Shown here: positions 7,935 through 15,107 of the stretch, in pieces | Numbering within the stretch: position 1 is the first letter of the stretch | Layout of the letters: the number at the start of each line of letters is the position of its first letter | From: Syntrophorhabdaceae bacterium | Lineage (GTDB): Bacteria > Desulfobacterota > Syntrophorhabdia > Syntrophorhabdales > Syntrophorhabdaceae | Direction: 5' to 3' | DNA: 37,944 nt | Assembly: GCA_035541755.1 (NCBI GenBank) | Contig: DATKMQ010000116.1 | Coordinates: 1 to 37,944 of the forward strand | Notes under the pieces: generated by a model | What the model saw: the letters and a program-made list of their open reading frames with translations, nothing else | Databases searched by the model: none | What the model was told of the DNA's origin: nothing | Program-made: the position numbers and the translations under genes

Positions 7935-10670
7935 GTGAAAGGAAAACCATCCCATGGCGGGAAGCCATACAAGTTATGCGGCAGAAGCAAAGCGCGGTGG
8001 AAAACCGCATTCATGACGGGACTTACCGTTCTGCTCCTTTTAGCCCTGGTAATACCGGCTTACGCCAAAACTCCGGATTCTAACCCCGGTATAGTCCGGG
8101 CCGTCCTCAACAACGGTTTGAAGGTCGTCATCGTACGCAATGCGCTGGCGCCCGTCGTGACTACTATGGTGAACTATATGGCGGGTTCCGTAGAGGCGCC
8201 CGAGGGATTCCCCGGAACAGCCCACGCGCAGGAACATATGATGTTCAGGGGAAGTCCCGGACTCTCCGCCGATCAGCTCGCCGCCATAACCGCAGCCATG
8301 GGAGGTGAATTCAACGCGGACACCCAGCAGACCGTCACGCAGTATTTCTTGACGGTCCCCTCCGCCGACCTGGATGTGGCGCTGCGCATAGAGGCGATCA
8401 GGATGAATGGGGTCCTTGACAGCCAGAAGTTGTGGAGCGAAGAGAGGGGAGCGATTGAGCAGGAGGTGACGAGGGACTACTCGAGTCCGGAATTCATCTT
8501 CTACACAAAACTGCTCGCCGAGATGTTCAAAGGCACGCCTTATGAGGAAAGCCCACTTGGAACAGTTGACTCATTTAACAAGACGACCGGTGCAATGCTC
8601 AAGAAGTTCTGGGAAACCTGGTATGCACCAAACAACGCGATCCTCATTGTCGTCGGGGATGTCGATCCGCAAAAAACTCTTGTCCAGGTGAAGCGCCGCT
8701 TTGAACGTATTCTTCCAAAAAAGCTTCCCCCAAAGCCTGTGTTTCATTTTAAGCCGGTCGTGCCTCAAGCGATCCGACTCACAACAGACGAAGCATATGG
8801 ACTTATCGTCATCGCTTTCCGTTTCCCGGGGTACAATAGCCCCGATTATCCCGCTTGTCGCATTATCGCGGACGCCCTGAGCAACGAGCGGAGCGCCCTC
8901 TCCGATCTCGTACCGCAGGGTAAGGCCCTTTTTACGGGATTCAGCCTCGATACAATGCCTGATGGGGGTCTCGGTTACGCCATCGCAGCTTTTCCGAGAG
9001 GGGCTGATGAGGACAGTCTGACGAAGGAGATGCAACACATACTCGCGGATACCATGAAAGATGGCCTTCCCGACGATCTGATTGAAGCGGCCAAACGGAC
9101 AAGACACGTGAAGGCGGAGCTGGCCAAGAATTCGATCCAGGGGCTCGCCCAAAGCTGGTCCAATGCGCTCGCCCTCCAAGGAAGGCAGTCGCCTGAGGAA
9201 GTGCTCCACGACATCGAGAAGGTATCTCCGGAAGAAGTCAGCCGCGCGGCAAGTAAGTACCTCGACATGGAACATTCGATCGTCACAATCCTCACCCCTG
9301 AATCTTCCGGCCAGATCTCTTCTGCCAAAACGCATGGTCCTGGTGTTGAATCCTTCGTCCCAACCCACGTGAAGCCTGTTAAGCTGCCACTATGGGCGCA
9401 GAAAGCTCTCAGACGCCTGGAAATCCCCAAGTCCACAGTAAACCCGGTGGCTAGGACACTACCGAACGGCCTCAAGCTCATCGTTCTGCCGGAATCGGTG
9501 AGCGATACGGTCAGCGTCTACGGTAGCGTCAGGAACAACCCGGGTATGGAGACCCCGGGAGAGAAGGAGGGTGTGGACGAGGTGCTGGATGAACTCTTCT
9601 CCTACGGGACGACTACCCTTGACCGTGTTGCTTTTCAAAAGGCCCTCGATGATATCGGAGCGCAGGAATCGGCAGGAGCCGATTTCGGTCTCAAGGTACT
9701 GGCTCAACAGTTCGAGCGTGGTGTAGAGCTCCTTGCCGACAACGAGCTTCATCCCCGTTTACCGGAAGAGGCCTTCGGGACCGTGAAAACCCAGGTTTCA
9801 GCCACCGTTGCAGGCCGCCTCGAAAGCCCGGATTATCTGACAAAAAAAGCCTTGGTGGAGGCGCTTTTCCCCAAGGGAGATCCTTCTTTGAGGGAAGCCA
9901 CCCCAAAGAGCGTCTCGACCCTCTCGCTCGATGATGTGAAGCAATATTACGGGAGAGTCTTTAGGCCCGACGTGACCACGATCGTCGTGATAGGCAGGGT
10001 GAGACCCGATACGGCCCGCTCGGTCATCGAGAAATATTTCGGTTCATGGAAGGCAACAGGGCAAGCCCCGGACACATATCCGCCCCCTGTACCTGACAAC
10101 AAGCCTTCGACTACCGATGTGCCAGACAAGAGCCGAATTCAGGCCCAAGTGACTCTGGCGCAAACGCTTAGCCTCACACGATCAAACCCTGACTACTACG
10201 CCCTTGAGCTGGGAAATCATGTGCTCGGCGGAGGATTCTATGCCACCAGGTTCTTCCGGGATCTGAGAGAAGAGACGGGTCTCGTCTATACGGTCGTATC
10301 GCAGTTTGACGTGGGAGTGAAGCGGACAGTATATCGCGTCCTCTACGGTTGCGATCCCGGCAATGCCGCAAAGGCCCGGGCGATAGTGGTCCGTGACCTG
10401 AAACAGATGCAGGCAGAAGCCGTGGGAAGTGTTGAACTCGATCGGGCCAAGGCGCTATTACTCCGAGAGATTCCGCTATCACAATCGAGCGTTGACCGGG
10501 TTGCCAAAAAACTTCTCGATCTATCTAACCATTTACAGCCCCTCGACGAACCGATCCTCGCCGCCAAGAAGTACGTCGCCCTCTCTGCGGAGGAGGTCAA
10601 AGCGGCCTATGTCAAATGGCTGAGGCCTGACGATCTGGTCGAGATAGTGGAAGGGCCGCCGGGAAGGTAA
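7935..10670 (+). CDS. M16 family zinc metallopeptidase, secreted, two tandem M16 domains
   Basis: From the GTG at 7935 the product is 911 residues. This start is preferred over the upstream frame because AGGAGG lies six bases before it and a signal peptide follows directly (hydrophobic TGLTVLLLLALVIPAYA, cleavage near residue 44). The first M16 domain carries the inverted zinc motif HAQEH at about residues 97-101 and the downstream Glu in EERGAIEQEV. The second domain lacks HXXEH but keeps the FFRDLREETGLVYTV element typical of the non-catalytic half. Such pitrilysin-like enzymes work in the periplasm and degrade peptides or process exported proteins; no substrate can be named. It follows a permease remnant and stands alone. 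Confidence 0.93.
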   Translation: MKGKPSHGGKPYKLCGRSKARWKTAFMTGLTVLLLLALVIPAYAKTPDSNPGIVRAVLNNGLKVVIVRNALAPVVTTMVNYMAGSVEAPEGFPGTAHAQEHMMFRGSPGLSADQLAAITAAMGGEFNADTQQTVTQYFLTVPSADLDVALRIEAIRMNGVLDSQKLWSEERGAIEQEVTRDYSSPEFIFYTKLLAEMFKGTPYEESPLGTVDSFNKTTGAMLKKFWETWYAPNNAILIVVGDVDPQKTLVQVKRRFERILPKKLPPKPVFHFKPVVPQAIRLTTDEAYGLIVIAFRFPGYNSPDYPACRIIADALSNERSALSDLVPQGKALFTGFSLDTMPDGGLGYAIAAFPRGADEDSLTKEMQHILADTMKDGLPDDLIEAAKRTRHVKAELAKNSIQGLAQSWSNALALQGRQSPEEVLHDIEKVSPEEVSRAASKYLDMEHSIVTILTPESSGQISSAKTHGPGVESFVPTHVKPVKLPLWAQKALRRLEIPKSTVNPVARTLPNGLKLIVLPESVSDTVSVYGSVRNNPGMETPGEKEGVDEVLDELFSYGTTTLDRVAFQKALDDIGAQESAGADFGLKVLAQQFERGVELLADNELHPRLPEEAFGTVKTQVSATVAGRLESPDYLTKKALVEALFPKGDPSLREATPKSVSTLSLDDVKQYYGRVFRPDVTTIVVIGRVRPDTARSVIEKYFGSWKATGQAPDTYPPPVPDNKPSTTDVPDKSRIQAQVTLAQTLSLTRSNPDYYALELGNHVLGGGFYATRFFRDLREETGLVYTVVSQFDVGVKRTVYRVLYGCDPGNAAKARAIVVRDLKQMQAEAVGSVELDRAKALLLREIPLSQSSVDRVAKKLLDLSNHLQPLDEPILAAKKYVALSAEEVKAAYVKWLRPDDLVEIVEGPPGR

Positions 10671-11009
10671 TAATTCATGCTCGCAATGTGTGCCTTGTGC
10701 TTTGACGGATAACAGAGCGAATTTCTTCGTGCAGTGAGCGTACTTTTGTAGTTCATTTCGCAAGGCGGGATTACCATTTGAAAGGTGATATACCGGACAA
10801 ACCCTTCAAAATCACCATTTCAGTCAACATTCATTACCAGTTGAAATCTTTATAGTTTGAAAAGGCTTGCTCGACAACGATTACAGTCAACAATACTCTA
10901 CGCCCTCAAAGCGCAGAATCTCTATAATCCGATTATTTTCGTGATAAACGAAAACGCCAGGGCGGAAAGGGATTACGCCTCGCTTCCCCGGTAAGTTAAA
11001 GAAGACGAA
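10671..11009. other. Intergenic region with inverted repeats
   Basis: No gene seen. It contains a bulged inverted repeat (10779-10789 with 10811-10822, around GGTGAT/ATCACC) and a hairpin TTTTCGT-gataa-ACGAAAA (10936-10954). Neither is followed by a T tract on either strand, so a Rho-independent terminator for the M16 gene or the small minus-strand gene is not evident. Confidence 0.5.
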
Positions 11010-11198
11010 TCAGAGAGAGACTCGCGTGCGGCTTTGTTTTTCCCGCATGCAGAGGAACAGGAAAAGTCCGATAAAGACAAGGATCGACCCGGCTGCCAAG
11101 ACTATAACGCTTCGCGCCAGGAATATAGCCACGAAACCACCTAAAGCTATAACCAAATTGACGCCGTACAATATTTTCTTGAGTTTGTCCATCCCCAT
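11010..11198 (-). CDS. Small two-helix membrane protein
   Basis: A 62-residue protein with a short charged N-terminus (MDKLKKILYG), two hydrophobic segments (about residues 12-28 and 31-49) and a basic tail (REKQSRTR). GGAGG lies just upstream of the first ATG (11198), and a second ATG two codons later fits the spacing at least as well. An upstream divergent promoter region with a 10-bp dyad supports expression. No family is recognised; it may be an inner-membrane accessory protein. Confidence 0.6.
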   Translation of the reverse strand: MGMDKLKKILYGVNLVIALGGFVAIFLARSVIVLAAGSILVFIGLFLFLCMREKQSRTRVSL

Positions 11199-11228
11199 GC
11201 ACCCTCCAACACGCTCGCGCGTTCCTTT

Positions 11229-11280
11229 ATACTATAGCACATTTTGGCATTTTGCAAACAAAATGTGCGCGTCATACAAT
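11229..11280. promoter_or_regulatory. Divergent promoter pair sharing one -35, with 10-bp dyad operator
   Basis: On the plus strand TTGCAA (11252-11257), 17 bases, TACAAT (11275-11280). On the minus strand the same palindromic hexamer can serve as -35 for TAGTAT (11229-11234 reversed, 17-base spacer) upstream of the small membrane protein gene. GCACATTTTG (11237-11246) and CAAAATGTGC (11259-11268) form a perfect 10-bp dyad spanning the shared -35. The two promoters should exclude each other, and a dimeric regulator could block both. Confidence 0.5.
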
Positions 11281-11286
11281 CATCCG

Positions 11287-11437
11287 AAAGGAGGTCACAC
11301 GCGGCGGCTGCGCCATGGCATAATGGTCTAAGACTGAGGACACGCGGCGAATTTAGGACTTAAAGTATAGCTCCTCCCCCGCATGCCCGTGAGTAGAGAC
11401 GACGCCGAGGCTTTTTGAACCTTCGGCGTCGTTTATT
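11287..11437 (+). ncRNA. Candidate structured small RNA (~150 nt)
   Basis: A plus-strand transcript from the promoter above would end at a hairpin with a modest T tract near 11437 and would contain no gene. It could close on itself through TCAC/GTGA (11295-11298 with 11389-11392) and GCGG/CCGC (11301-11304 with 11379-11382). It holds a 10-base direct repeat ACACGCGGCG (11297-11306, about 11339-11348) and three AGGA words of the type bound by CsrA. No Rfam family is recognised. The evidence is promoter plus terminator plus pairing only. Confidence 0.35.
11399..11437 (+). terminator. Putative terminator hairpin
   Basis: ACGACGCCGAGG (11399-11410) pairs with CCTTCGGCGTCGT (11420-11432), with loop containing TTTTTGAA, then TTATT. 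The T tract is short. The stem also lies about 60 bases beyond the stop of the FmdB-like gene on the minus strand, where there is no T tract, so it most likely serves plus-strand transcripts. Confidence 0.45.
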
Positions 11438-11495
11438 CCGGACAGGCTATCCGAAGTATCGTACATGTACAGGGGGAATGATCATTGTTGCCCCC

Positions 11496-11723
11496 TCAGT
11501 TTCCGCAACAGGTACCGGGTGTACCGCAGGAATTGGGAGAGCCGCAGCAGCCGCCGGGTGCTCCTGTGAACTGGGGCGAAGAACTCGTTGTATTATGAGC
11601 GGACATGAGTTTTGTCAGCTCTGTGCCCGCGCAGGATTTACACTGCAAGGTTTCGTTATCGGCGAAGACAATGAACTCATTGACTGCGCCGCATTGTTCA
11701 CATTTATATTCATAGATAGGCAT
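11496..11723 (-). CDS. FmdB-family zinc-ribbon protein
   Basis: A 75-residue protein beginning MPIYEYKCEQCGAVNEFI with a second pair CKSC near residue 28, the standard FmdB regulatory-protein zinc ribbon (two CxxC knuckles). The C-terminal third is a low-complexity Gly/Ser/Cys tail with two CCG pairs, common in this family and possibly able to bind more metal. The family's role is poorly defined; it was named from an amidase/formamidase regulatory locus. It is the last gene of a minus-strand run DUF134, NifX-like, FmdB with about 30 bases to the gene before it. Confidence 0.88.
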   Translation of the reverse strand: MPIYEYKCEQCGAVNEFIVFADNETLQCKSCAGTELTKLMSAHNTTSSSPQFTGAPGGCCGSPNSCGTPGTCCGN

Positions 11724-11753
11724 ATTTCCTCCAAAATAGTTTCTTGATACGTT

Positions 11754-12131
11754 TCAATGATGTGCGCATCCGCCCGCGTGGCCCCCGCAGGTATGATTGA
11801 TCGTGAGTTCAGGAAGGGCGTTGTCCTCGAGGAGCTCCAGATTTCCCTTCACGGTCTGTTCCAGGGCCCGGTAGACCTTAATGCCTTTGGCATTGAGCCC
11901 CATAAGAGCGCCTGCACCTATACCGCCTACTACAACCGCGTCAACCTGGTTGCCGCCTAACGCCATGATGGGATTACAGGCCCCGTGCTCGTGAATCATG
12001 TTAGCATTCGACACAGTCCCTACATTCTTTTGATCCGTGTCAATGACCACAAATGTCGGCGCTGTTCCGAAATGACCATATACCGCGCTTTCAATTCCTT
12101 TGTCCTGCTCTACTGGAAAACATACTTTCAT
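11754..12131 (-). CDS. NifX/NifB-type (dinitrogenase Fe-Mo cofactor biosynthesis) domain protein
   Basis: A 125-residue stand-alone protein of the PF02579 family. It starts MKVCFPVEQDKGIESAVYGHFGTAPTF and has the conserved VDAVVVGGIGAGALMGLNAKGIKVYRA core, with a metal-like Cys/His tail CGGHAGGCAHH. Proteins of this family bind iron-molybdenum cofactor precursors in nitrogen fixers, but stand-alone copies are widespread in anaerobes without nitrogenase and probably handle metal-sulfur clusters. Its start overlaps the stop of the DUF134 gene by four bases (ATGA), so the two are translationally coupled. The same pairing is common in anaerobes. Confidence 0.92.
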   Translation of the reverse strand: MKVCFPVEQDKGIESAVYGHFGTAPTFVVIDTDQKNVGTVSNANMIHEHGACNPIMALGGNQVDAVVVGGIGAGALMGLNAKGIKVYRALEQTVKGNLELLEDNALPELTINHTCGGHAGGCAHH

Positions 12132-12433
12132 GTACTACCTCCGTTTTTTATATCTGGTTTTTGTCCTATCTTCACGGCTTTGCCGTTAATCAGTGCGTCG
12201 GCCACCTTGCGCCTGGCCCCCTCGAGTATCCTGCCGAAAGTGGGCCGGGAGATCTTCATCTGTTCAGCCGCATGTTCATGGTAAAGCTGCTCGTAATCGG
12301 CGAGACAGATCGCCTGAAGCTCATCAAGCGTGAGCTCAACCTCCTCAAGGTCCACAAGCGGAATGCCTCTCGGCTTAAAGTAGGAAGCACAGGGTTGGCA
12401 ATTGACACATCTGCATTTCTTTGGTCGCGACAT
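12128..12433 (-). CDS. DUF134 (UPF0251) DNA-binding protein
   Basis: A 101-residue protein. The N-terminus MSRPKKCRCVNCQPCASYFKP is the Cys-rich motif of DUF134, and residues from about 35 (LTLDELQAICLADYEQLYHEHAAEQMKISRPTFGRILEGARRKVADAL) form a sigma-70 region-4-like helix-turn-helix. The family is predicted to regulate transcription and usually sits next to NifX-like metal-cluster genes, as here. A consensus promoter with a near-perfect palindrome between its hexamers lies directly upstream, which fits autoregulation. The ATG is only seven bases from the -10 box, so the mRNA may be almost leaderless. Confidence 0.92.
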   Translation of the reverse strand: MSRPKKCRCVNCQPCASYFKPRGIPLVDLEEVELTLDELQAICLADYEQLYHEHAAEQMKISRPTFGRILEGARRKVADALINGKAVKIGQKPDIKNGGST

Positions 12434-12439
12434 GGGTAT

Positions 12440-12468
12440 ATTATAAGCATATGCTCATAATAAGTCAA
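12440..12468 (-). promoter_or_regulatory. Consensus sigma-70 promoter with palindromic operator (DUF134 operon)
   Basis: On the minus strand TTGACT (12463-12468), a 17-base spacer, and TATAAT (12440-12445). The 22 bases 12440-12461 form a palindrome with one mismatched pair, centred on GCATATGC and covering the -10 box and most of the spacer. A dimer bound there would block RNA polymerase. DUF134 is the obvious candidate ligand, by proximity. Confidence 0.75.
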
Positions 12469-12538
12469 GAGTGAATATAGAGGCGTTGGAAACTGGGGGC
12501 GATCCATGCAATAATGAAGAAACGTGGAGGCAACGCAT

Positions 12539-12889
12539 ATGATTGAAGGATGGATGGACGAAATAAAGAGAGATTGTGATCCGGGGCTTCTTGGGATGAT
12601 CTTCGCCCATAACGGTGTAGTGCGGGCCACCACAAAGGACGGAAGGCCGGTCAAAGGCATGAAGCTCTCTTACGACAGGACGAAACTTGCAGAGGTGATC
12701 GGGAGACTAAAAAAATCCTCAGGCATTGTCGATATTAAGGCGTGGATCAATGAGGGCGAGCTAAAGATCGGGGATGATATTATGAAGCTCTGCGTGGCGG
12801 GCACATTCAGGACTGATGTGCTGCCCGTTTTTCAGGAGTTATTGACAACCGTAAAGAGCGAGATCGTGCGGGAAGAGGAGGTCTTTTGA
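12539..12889 (+). CDS. MoaE-like protein (divergent molybdopterin synthase large-subunit family)
   Basis: From the ATG at 12539 (GGAGG eight bases upstream) the product is 116 residues. GMIFAHNGVVRATTKDGRPVKGMKL and GELKIGDDIMKLCVAGTFR correspond to the conserved blocks of MoaE, the large subunit of molybdopterin synthase, which moves sulfur from MoaD to precursor Z. The HRxG block reads WINEG, and the usual C-terminal PxWKKE element with its catalytic lysine is replaced by EIVREEEVF, so canonical synthase activity is doubtful. It is divergently placed from the DUF134/NifX operon, again suggesting metal-cofactor metabolism. A hairpin terminator lies downstream at 13025, though a promoter-like sequence intervenes. 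Confidence 0.75.
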   Translation: MIEGWMDEIKRDCDPGLLGMIFAHNGVVRATTKDGRPVKGMKLSYDRTKLAEVIGRLKKSSGIVDIKAWINEGELKIGDDIMKLCVAGTFRTDVLPVFQELLTTVKSEIVREEEVF

Positions 12890-12958
12890 CCTCGTTGATT
12901 CCGGGATGTACAGATCTGGCAATATTTTGATAGGGGGACATGGTTCACCGGGAATAAT

Positions 12959-12987
12959 TTGCTTGTATTGGCAGCAACTTTTATAAT
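12959..12987 (+). promoter_or_regulatory. Sigma-70-like promoter upstream of a short terminated transcript
   Basis: TTGCTT (12959-12964), 17 bases, TATAAT (12982-12987). Transcription would begin near 12994 and meet the hairpin at 13025-13058, giving an RNA of about 65 bases. Confidence 0.55.
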
Positions 12988-12993
12988 ACCATT

Positions 12994-13058
12994 ATCAGGT
13001 AAACACATTGATGTGTCGCTGACGACGGCGTCTCGGAAAACGAGCGCCGTTTTTGTTT
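12994..13058 (+). ncRNA. Candidate ~65-nt RNA or attenuated leader before the activator gene
   Basis: The predicted transcript contains a small hairpin ACACA-ttga-TGTGT and then a strong terminator hairpin. It encodes no peptide I can support. It could be an independent small RNA, or the leader of the downstream GAF-AAA activator gene (start 13167) if the terminator is bypassed. Confidence 0.35.
13025..13058 (+). terminator. Rho-independent terminator
   Basis: ACGGCG (13025-13030) pairs with CGCCGT (13045-13050) and CTCG (13032-13035) with CGAG (13041-13044), one U bulged, followed by TTTTTGTTT. It can end transcripts of the MoaE-like gene and of the promoter at 12959. Confidence 0.8.
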
Positions 13059-13166
13059 AAAGATTGGCTTAAGATCCAGGCGCCCGGATGGGACGATGAG
13101 CCATTGCGTATAGCGACGGCTCCCGGATATGATATATTTTGTTGTAAAGGAAATATGTGAAACCAA

Positions 13167-14711
13167 ATGGCCGATACTAAAACATCGCGTGAGATAGCCG
13201 AACTTTCTCTTCTTTTTGAGATCAGTACAAGACTCGGCGAGAGCCTTGATCTCAAGACAGTGCTCAAGCCGATTCTCCAGATGACGGCGAAACACATGAA
13301 AATCCCCCGCGGCACGCTCACGATTCTCAACAGACAGAGGGGCGAGATTGTGATCGAAGAGGCATACGGCCTTCGACCGGAAGAACAGGCCAAGGGCACC
13401 TACCGCATCGGTGAAGGCATTACCGGAAGGGTGATCGATACGGGACAGCACGCGATCATCCCCAGGATATCCGAGGAACCGCTATTTCTTGATAAGACCG
13501 GCTCACGAAAACATCTCAACAAACGCGACATCGCTTTTATCTGCGTGCCCGTAAAGTCGGGCAGCGAGGTGATCGGCGCCCTTTCCGCAGACCGGTCGTC
13601 CAGCGAAAAAATAGCTCTCGAGGAAGATGCGAGACTTTTAACGATCATTGCGTCGAGCATCTCCCAGGCGGTGCGCCTAAGACAACGTGCGCAGGAGGAA
13701 ACCAAGCAAATCAGAGAAGAGAACCAGCGACTCCATGACCAGCTCAAAGACAGATACCGGCCAAAATCGATCGTGGGCAACTCAAAAGTCATGCGAAGCG
13801 TCTATGAGCTCATCGAACAGGTGAGCAAGACAAACGCGACAGTTCTCATCCTCGGTGAAAGCGGGGTGGGCAAGGAGCGGGTTGCTCACGCCATTCACTA
13901 TAGCTCCAACCGCTCGGAAAAGCCGTTCGTGGCGGTGAATTGCGCGGCGCTGCCGGAATCCCTCATAGAAAGTGAGCTCTTCGGTCATGAGAAAGGGGCT
14001 TTCACCGGGGCCACAGCGGCCCGCAAAGGCAGGTTCGAGACGGCGGACAAAGGAACAATCTTTCTCGACGAAATAGGCGATCTACCGCTTTCCGTACAGA
14101 CGAAGCTGCTCCGGGTTCTTCAGGAGAAAGCCTTCGAGCGTGTGGGCGGCGATGCGACCGTAAAGGCCGATGTGCGGGTCATCACGGCAACGAATAGGGA
14201 CCTCGAAACGCTCATGAGAGAGGGAAGATTCAGGGAAGATCTCTATTACCGGCTCAACGTGTTCCCTATCCTCGTGCCCCCTTTGAGGGAGAGGGTCACA
14301 GATATTACACTTCTCGCCGATCATTTCATCGAAAAGTACGGCAGGGAGCATGCAAAACGGATACTGAGCATATCCACGGCAGCCACAAATATGCTCATGA
14401 ATTATCATTGGCCGGGTAACGTCAGGGAACTGGAGAACTGCATTGAACGGGCGATCATCCTCTCGACCGACGGGATCATTCACAGCTATCACCTTCCACC
14501 GAGCCTGCAGACTGCGGGCGAGAGCGCGGCTCATGAAACAGGTCCCACCTTCAAAGACGCGATGGCTAATATAGAGCGTGAACTCATCGTAGAAGAGCTC
14601 AAGCGGTGTCGCGGAAATATGGCCAAAGCTGCCCGGGCGTTAGGCATCACCGAACGTATGATGGGCATAAGAGTCGCCAAACATAATATAGAACCTTCAC
14701 AATTCAAGTAA
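13167..14711 (+). CDS. NifA-type sigma-54-dependent activator (GAF-AAA-Fis)
   Basis: A 514-residue enhancer-binding protein. A GAF sensor domain spans about residues 10-170 ([16 protein letters not shown] at its start), a helical linker follows, then the AAA+ domain from about 200 to 430 with Walker A GESGVGKE, the sigma-54 contact loop GAFTGA, and Walker [13 protein letters not shown] Fis-type helix-turn-helix lies near residues 475-510 ([17 protein letters not shown]). The architecture and close sequence character are those of NifA/FhlA relatives; the Cys-rich linker of oxygen-sensitive NifA is absent. It should open RNA polymerase-sigma54 promoters in response to a GAF ligand. Downstream lies a strong -24/-12 promoter, its likely target. 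The SD (AAGGA) is rather far from the ATG, but no other in-frame start exists. Confidence 0.93.
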   Translation: MADTKTSREIAELSLLFEISTRLGESLDLKTVLKPILQMTAKHMKIPRGTLTILNRQRGEIVIEEAYGLRPEEQAKGTYRIGEGITGRVIDTGQHAIIPRISEEPLFLDKTGSRKHLNKRDIAFICVPVKSGSEVIGALSADRSSSEKIALEEDARLLTIIASSISQAVRLRQRAQEETKQIREENQRLHDQLKDRYRPKSIVGNSKVMRSVYELIEQVSKTNATVLILGESGVGKERVAHAIHYSSNRSEKPFVAVNCAALPESLIESELFGHEKGAFTGATAARKGRFETADKGTIFLDEIGDLPLSVQTKLLRVLQEKAFERVGGDATVKADVRVITATNRDLETLMREGRFREDLYYRLNVFPILVPPLRERVTDITLLADHFIEKYGREHAKRILSISTAATNMLMNYHWPGNVRELENCIERAIILSTDGIIHSYHLPPSLQTAGESAAHETGPTFKDAMANIERELIVEELKRCRGNMAKAARALGITERMMGIRVAKHNIEPSQFK

Positions 14712-14766
14712 CCTCGCCCCAAGTACTACCAAAATGTATCATTTCATCCCTTCAATAGGCCTATTT

Positions 14767-14782
14767 GCTACATTTATGTAGC
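14767..14782. promoter_or_regulatory. Putative upstream activator sequence
   Basis: GCTACA-ttta-TGTAGC is a perfect 6-bp dyad, followed by a further CTACA half-site near 14797. It sits about 136 bases upstream of the -24 element, a usual distance for sigma-54 enhancers. It does not match the NifA consensus TGT-N10-ACA exactly, so the link to the adjacent activator is inferred. Confidence 0.5.
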
Positions 14783-14917
14783 TTGTATCAGCCTATCTAC
14801 ACTCGTTTAACCTCCTGGAAACGAGGCCGACAATAAATCAATATGTCATATAATATATTGAAATATTTCACGTTATGTTCCGTGGCGGGAACGCCCTAAT
14901 GATGTATCCGATCTGTC

Positions 14918-14933
14918 TGGCACGGCCATTGCA
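14918..14933 (+). promoter_or_regulatory. Sigma-54 (-24/-12) promoter
   Basis: TGGCACG-N4-TTGCA matches the sigma-54 consensus at every position, with the invariant GG at 14919-14920 and GC at 14931-14932. Transcription should start near 14944 and read into the outer-membrane protein, permease-PII and PII genes. Confidence 0.88.
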
Positions 14934-14958
14934 ATTTCTGAAGTCTAAGGAGCGAGAC

Positions 14959-15009
14959 ACAGGCGTCTTGGAAACCTGGATTGGTTCTAAGACGCCTGTT
15001 CTATTTTTT
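14959..15009 (+). terminator. Leader terminator / attenuator
   Basis: ACAGGCGTCTT (14959-14969) pairs with AAGACGCCTGT (14989-14999), with extra pairing of GAA/TTC and CC/GG inside, then TCTATTTTTT. It lies about 15-65 bases after the predicted sigma-54 start and 100 bases before the first gene. It would release an RNA of about 66 bases unless bypassed, so it is an attenuator or the end of a sigma-54-controlled small RNA. Confidence 0.7.
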
Positions 15010-15107
15010 CCGGAGCCAACAGAAAGCGGAGAAGGAAAAAAAGCTCCCGGTTGCAAGAAGGCAGTACTCACCATGAGAACAGGTGAGAAAACTTTGGGAG
15101 GTGTGGC

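Larger units (their letters stand above)
14712..15107. other. Regulatory intergenic region of the PII-permease locus
   Basis: This gene-free stretch contains, in order, an inverted repeat suited to an enhancer-binding protein (14767-14782), an AT-rich segment around 14840-14865 that could bend or bind IHF, a sigma-54 promoter (14918-14933), and a terminator-like hairpin in the leader (14959-15009). The layout is that of a sigma-54 control region. Confidence 0.7.

Noticed and set aside
8571-9368. A 265-codon minus-strand ORF
   Set aside because: It is antisense to the M16 peptidase gene, with composition typical of a shadow frame.
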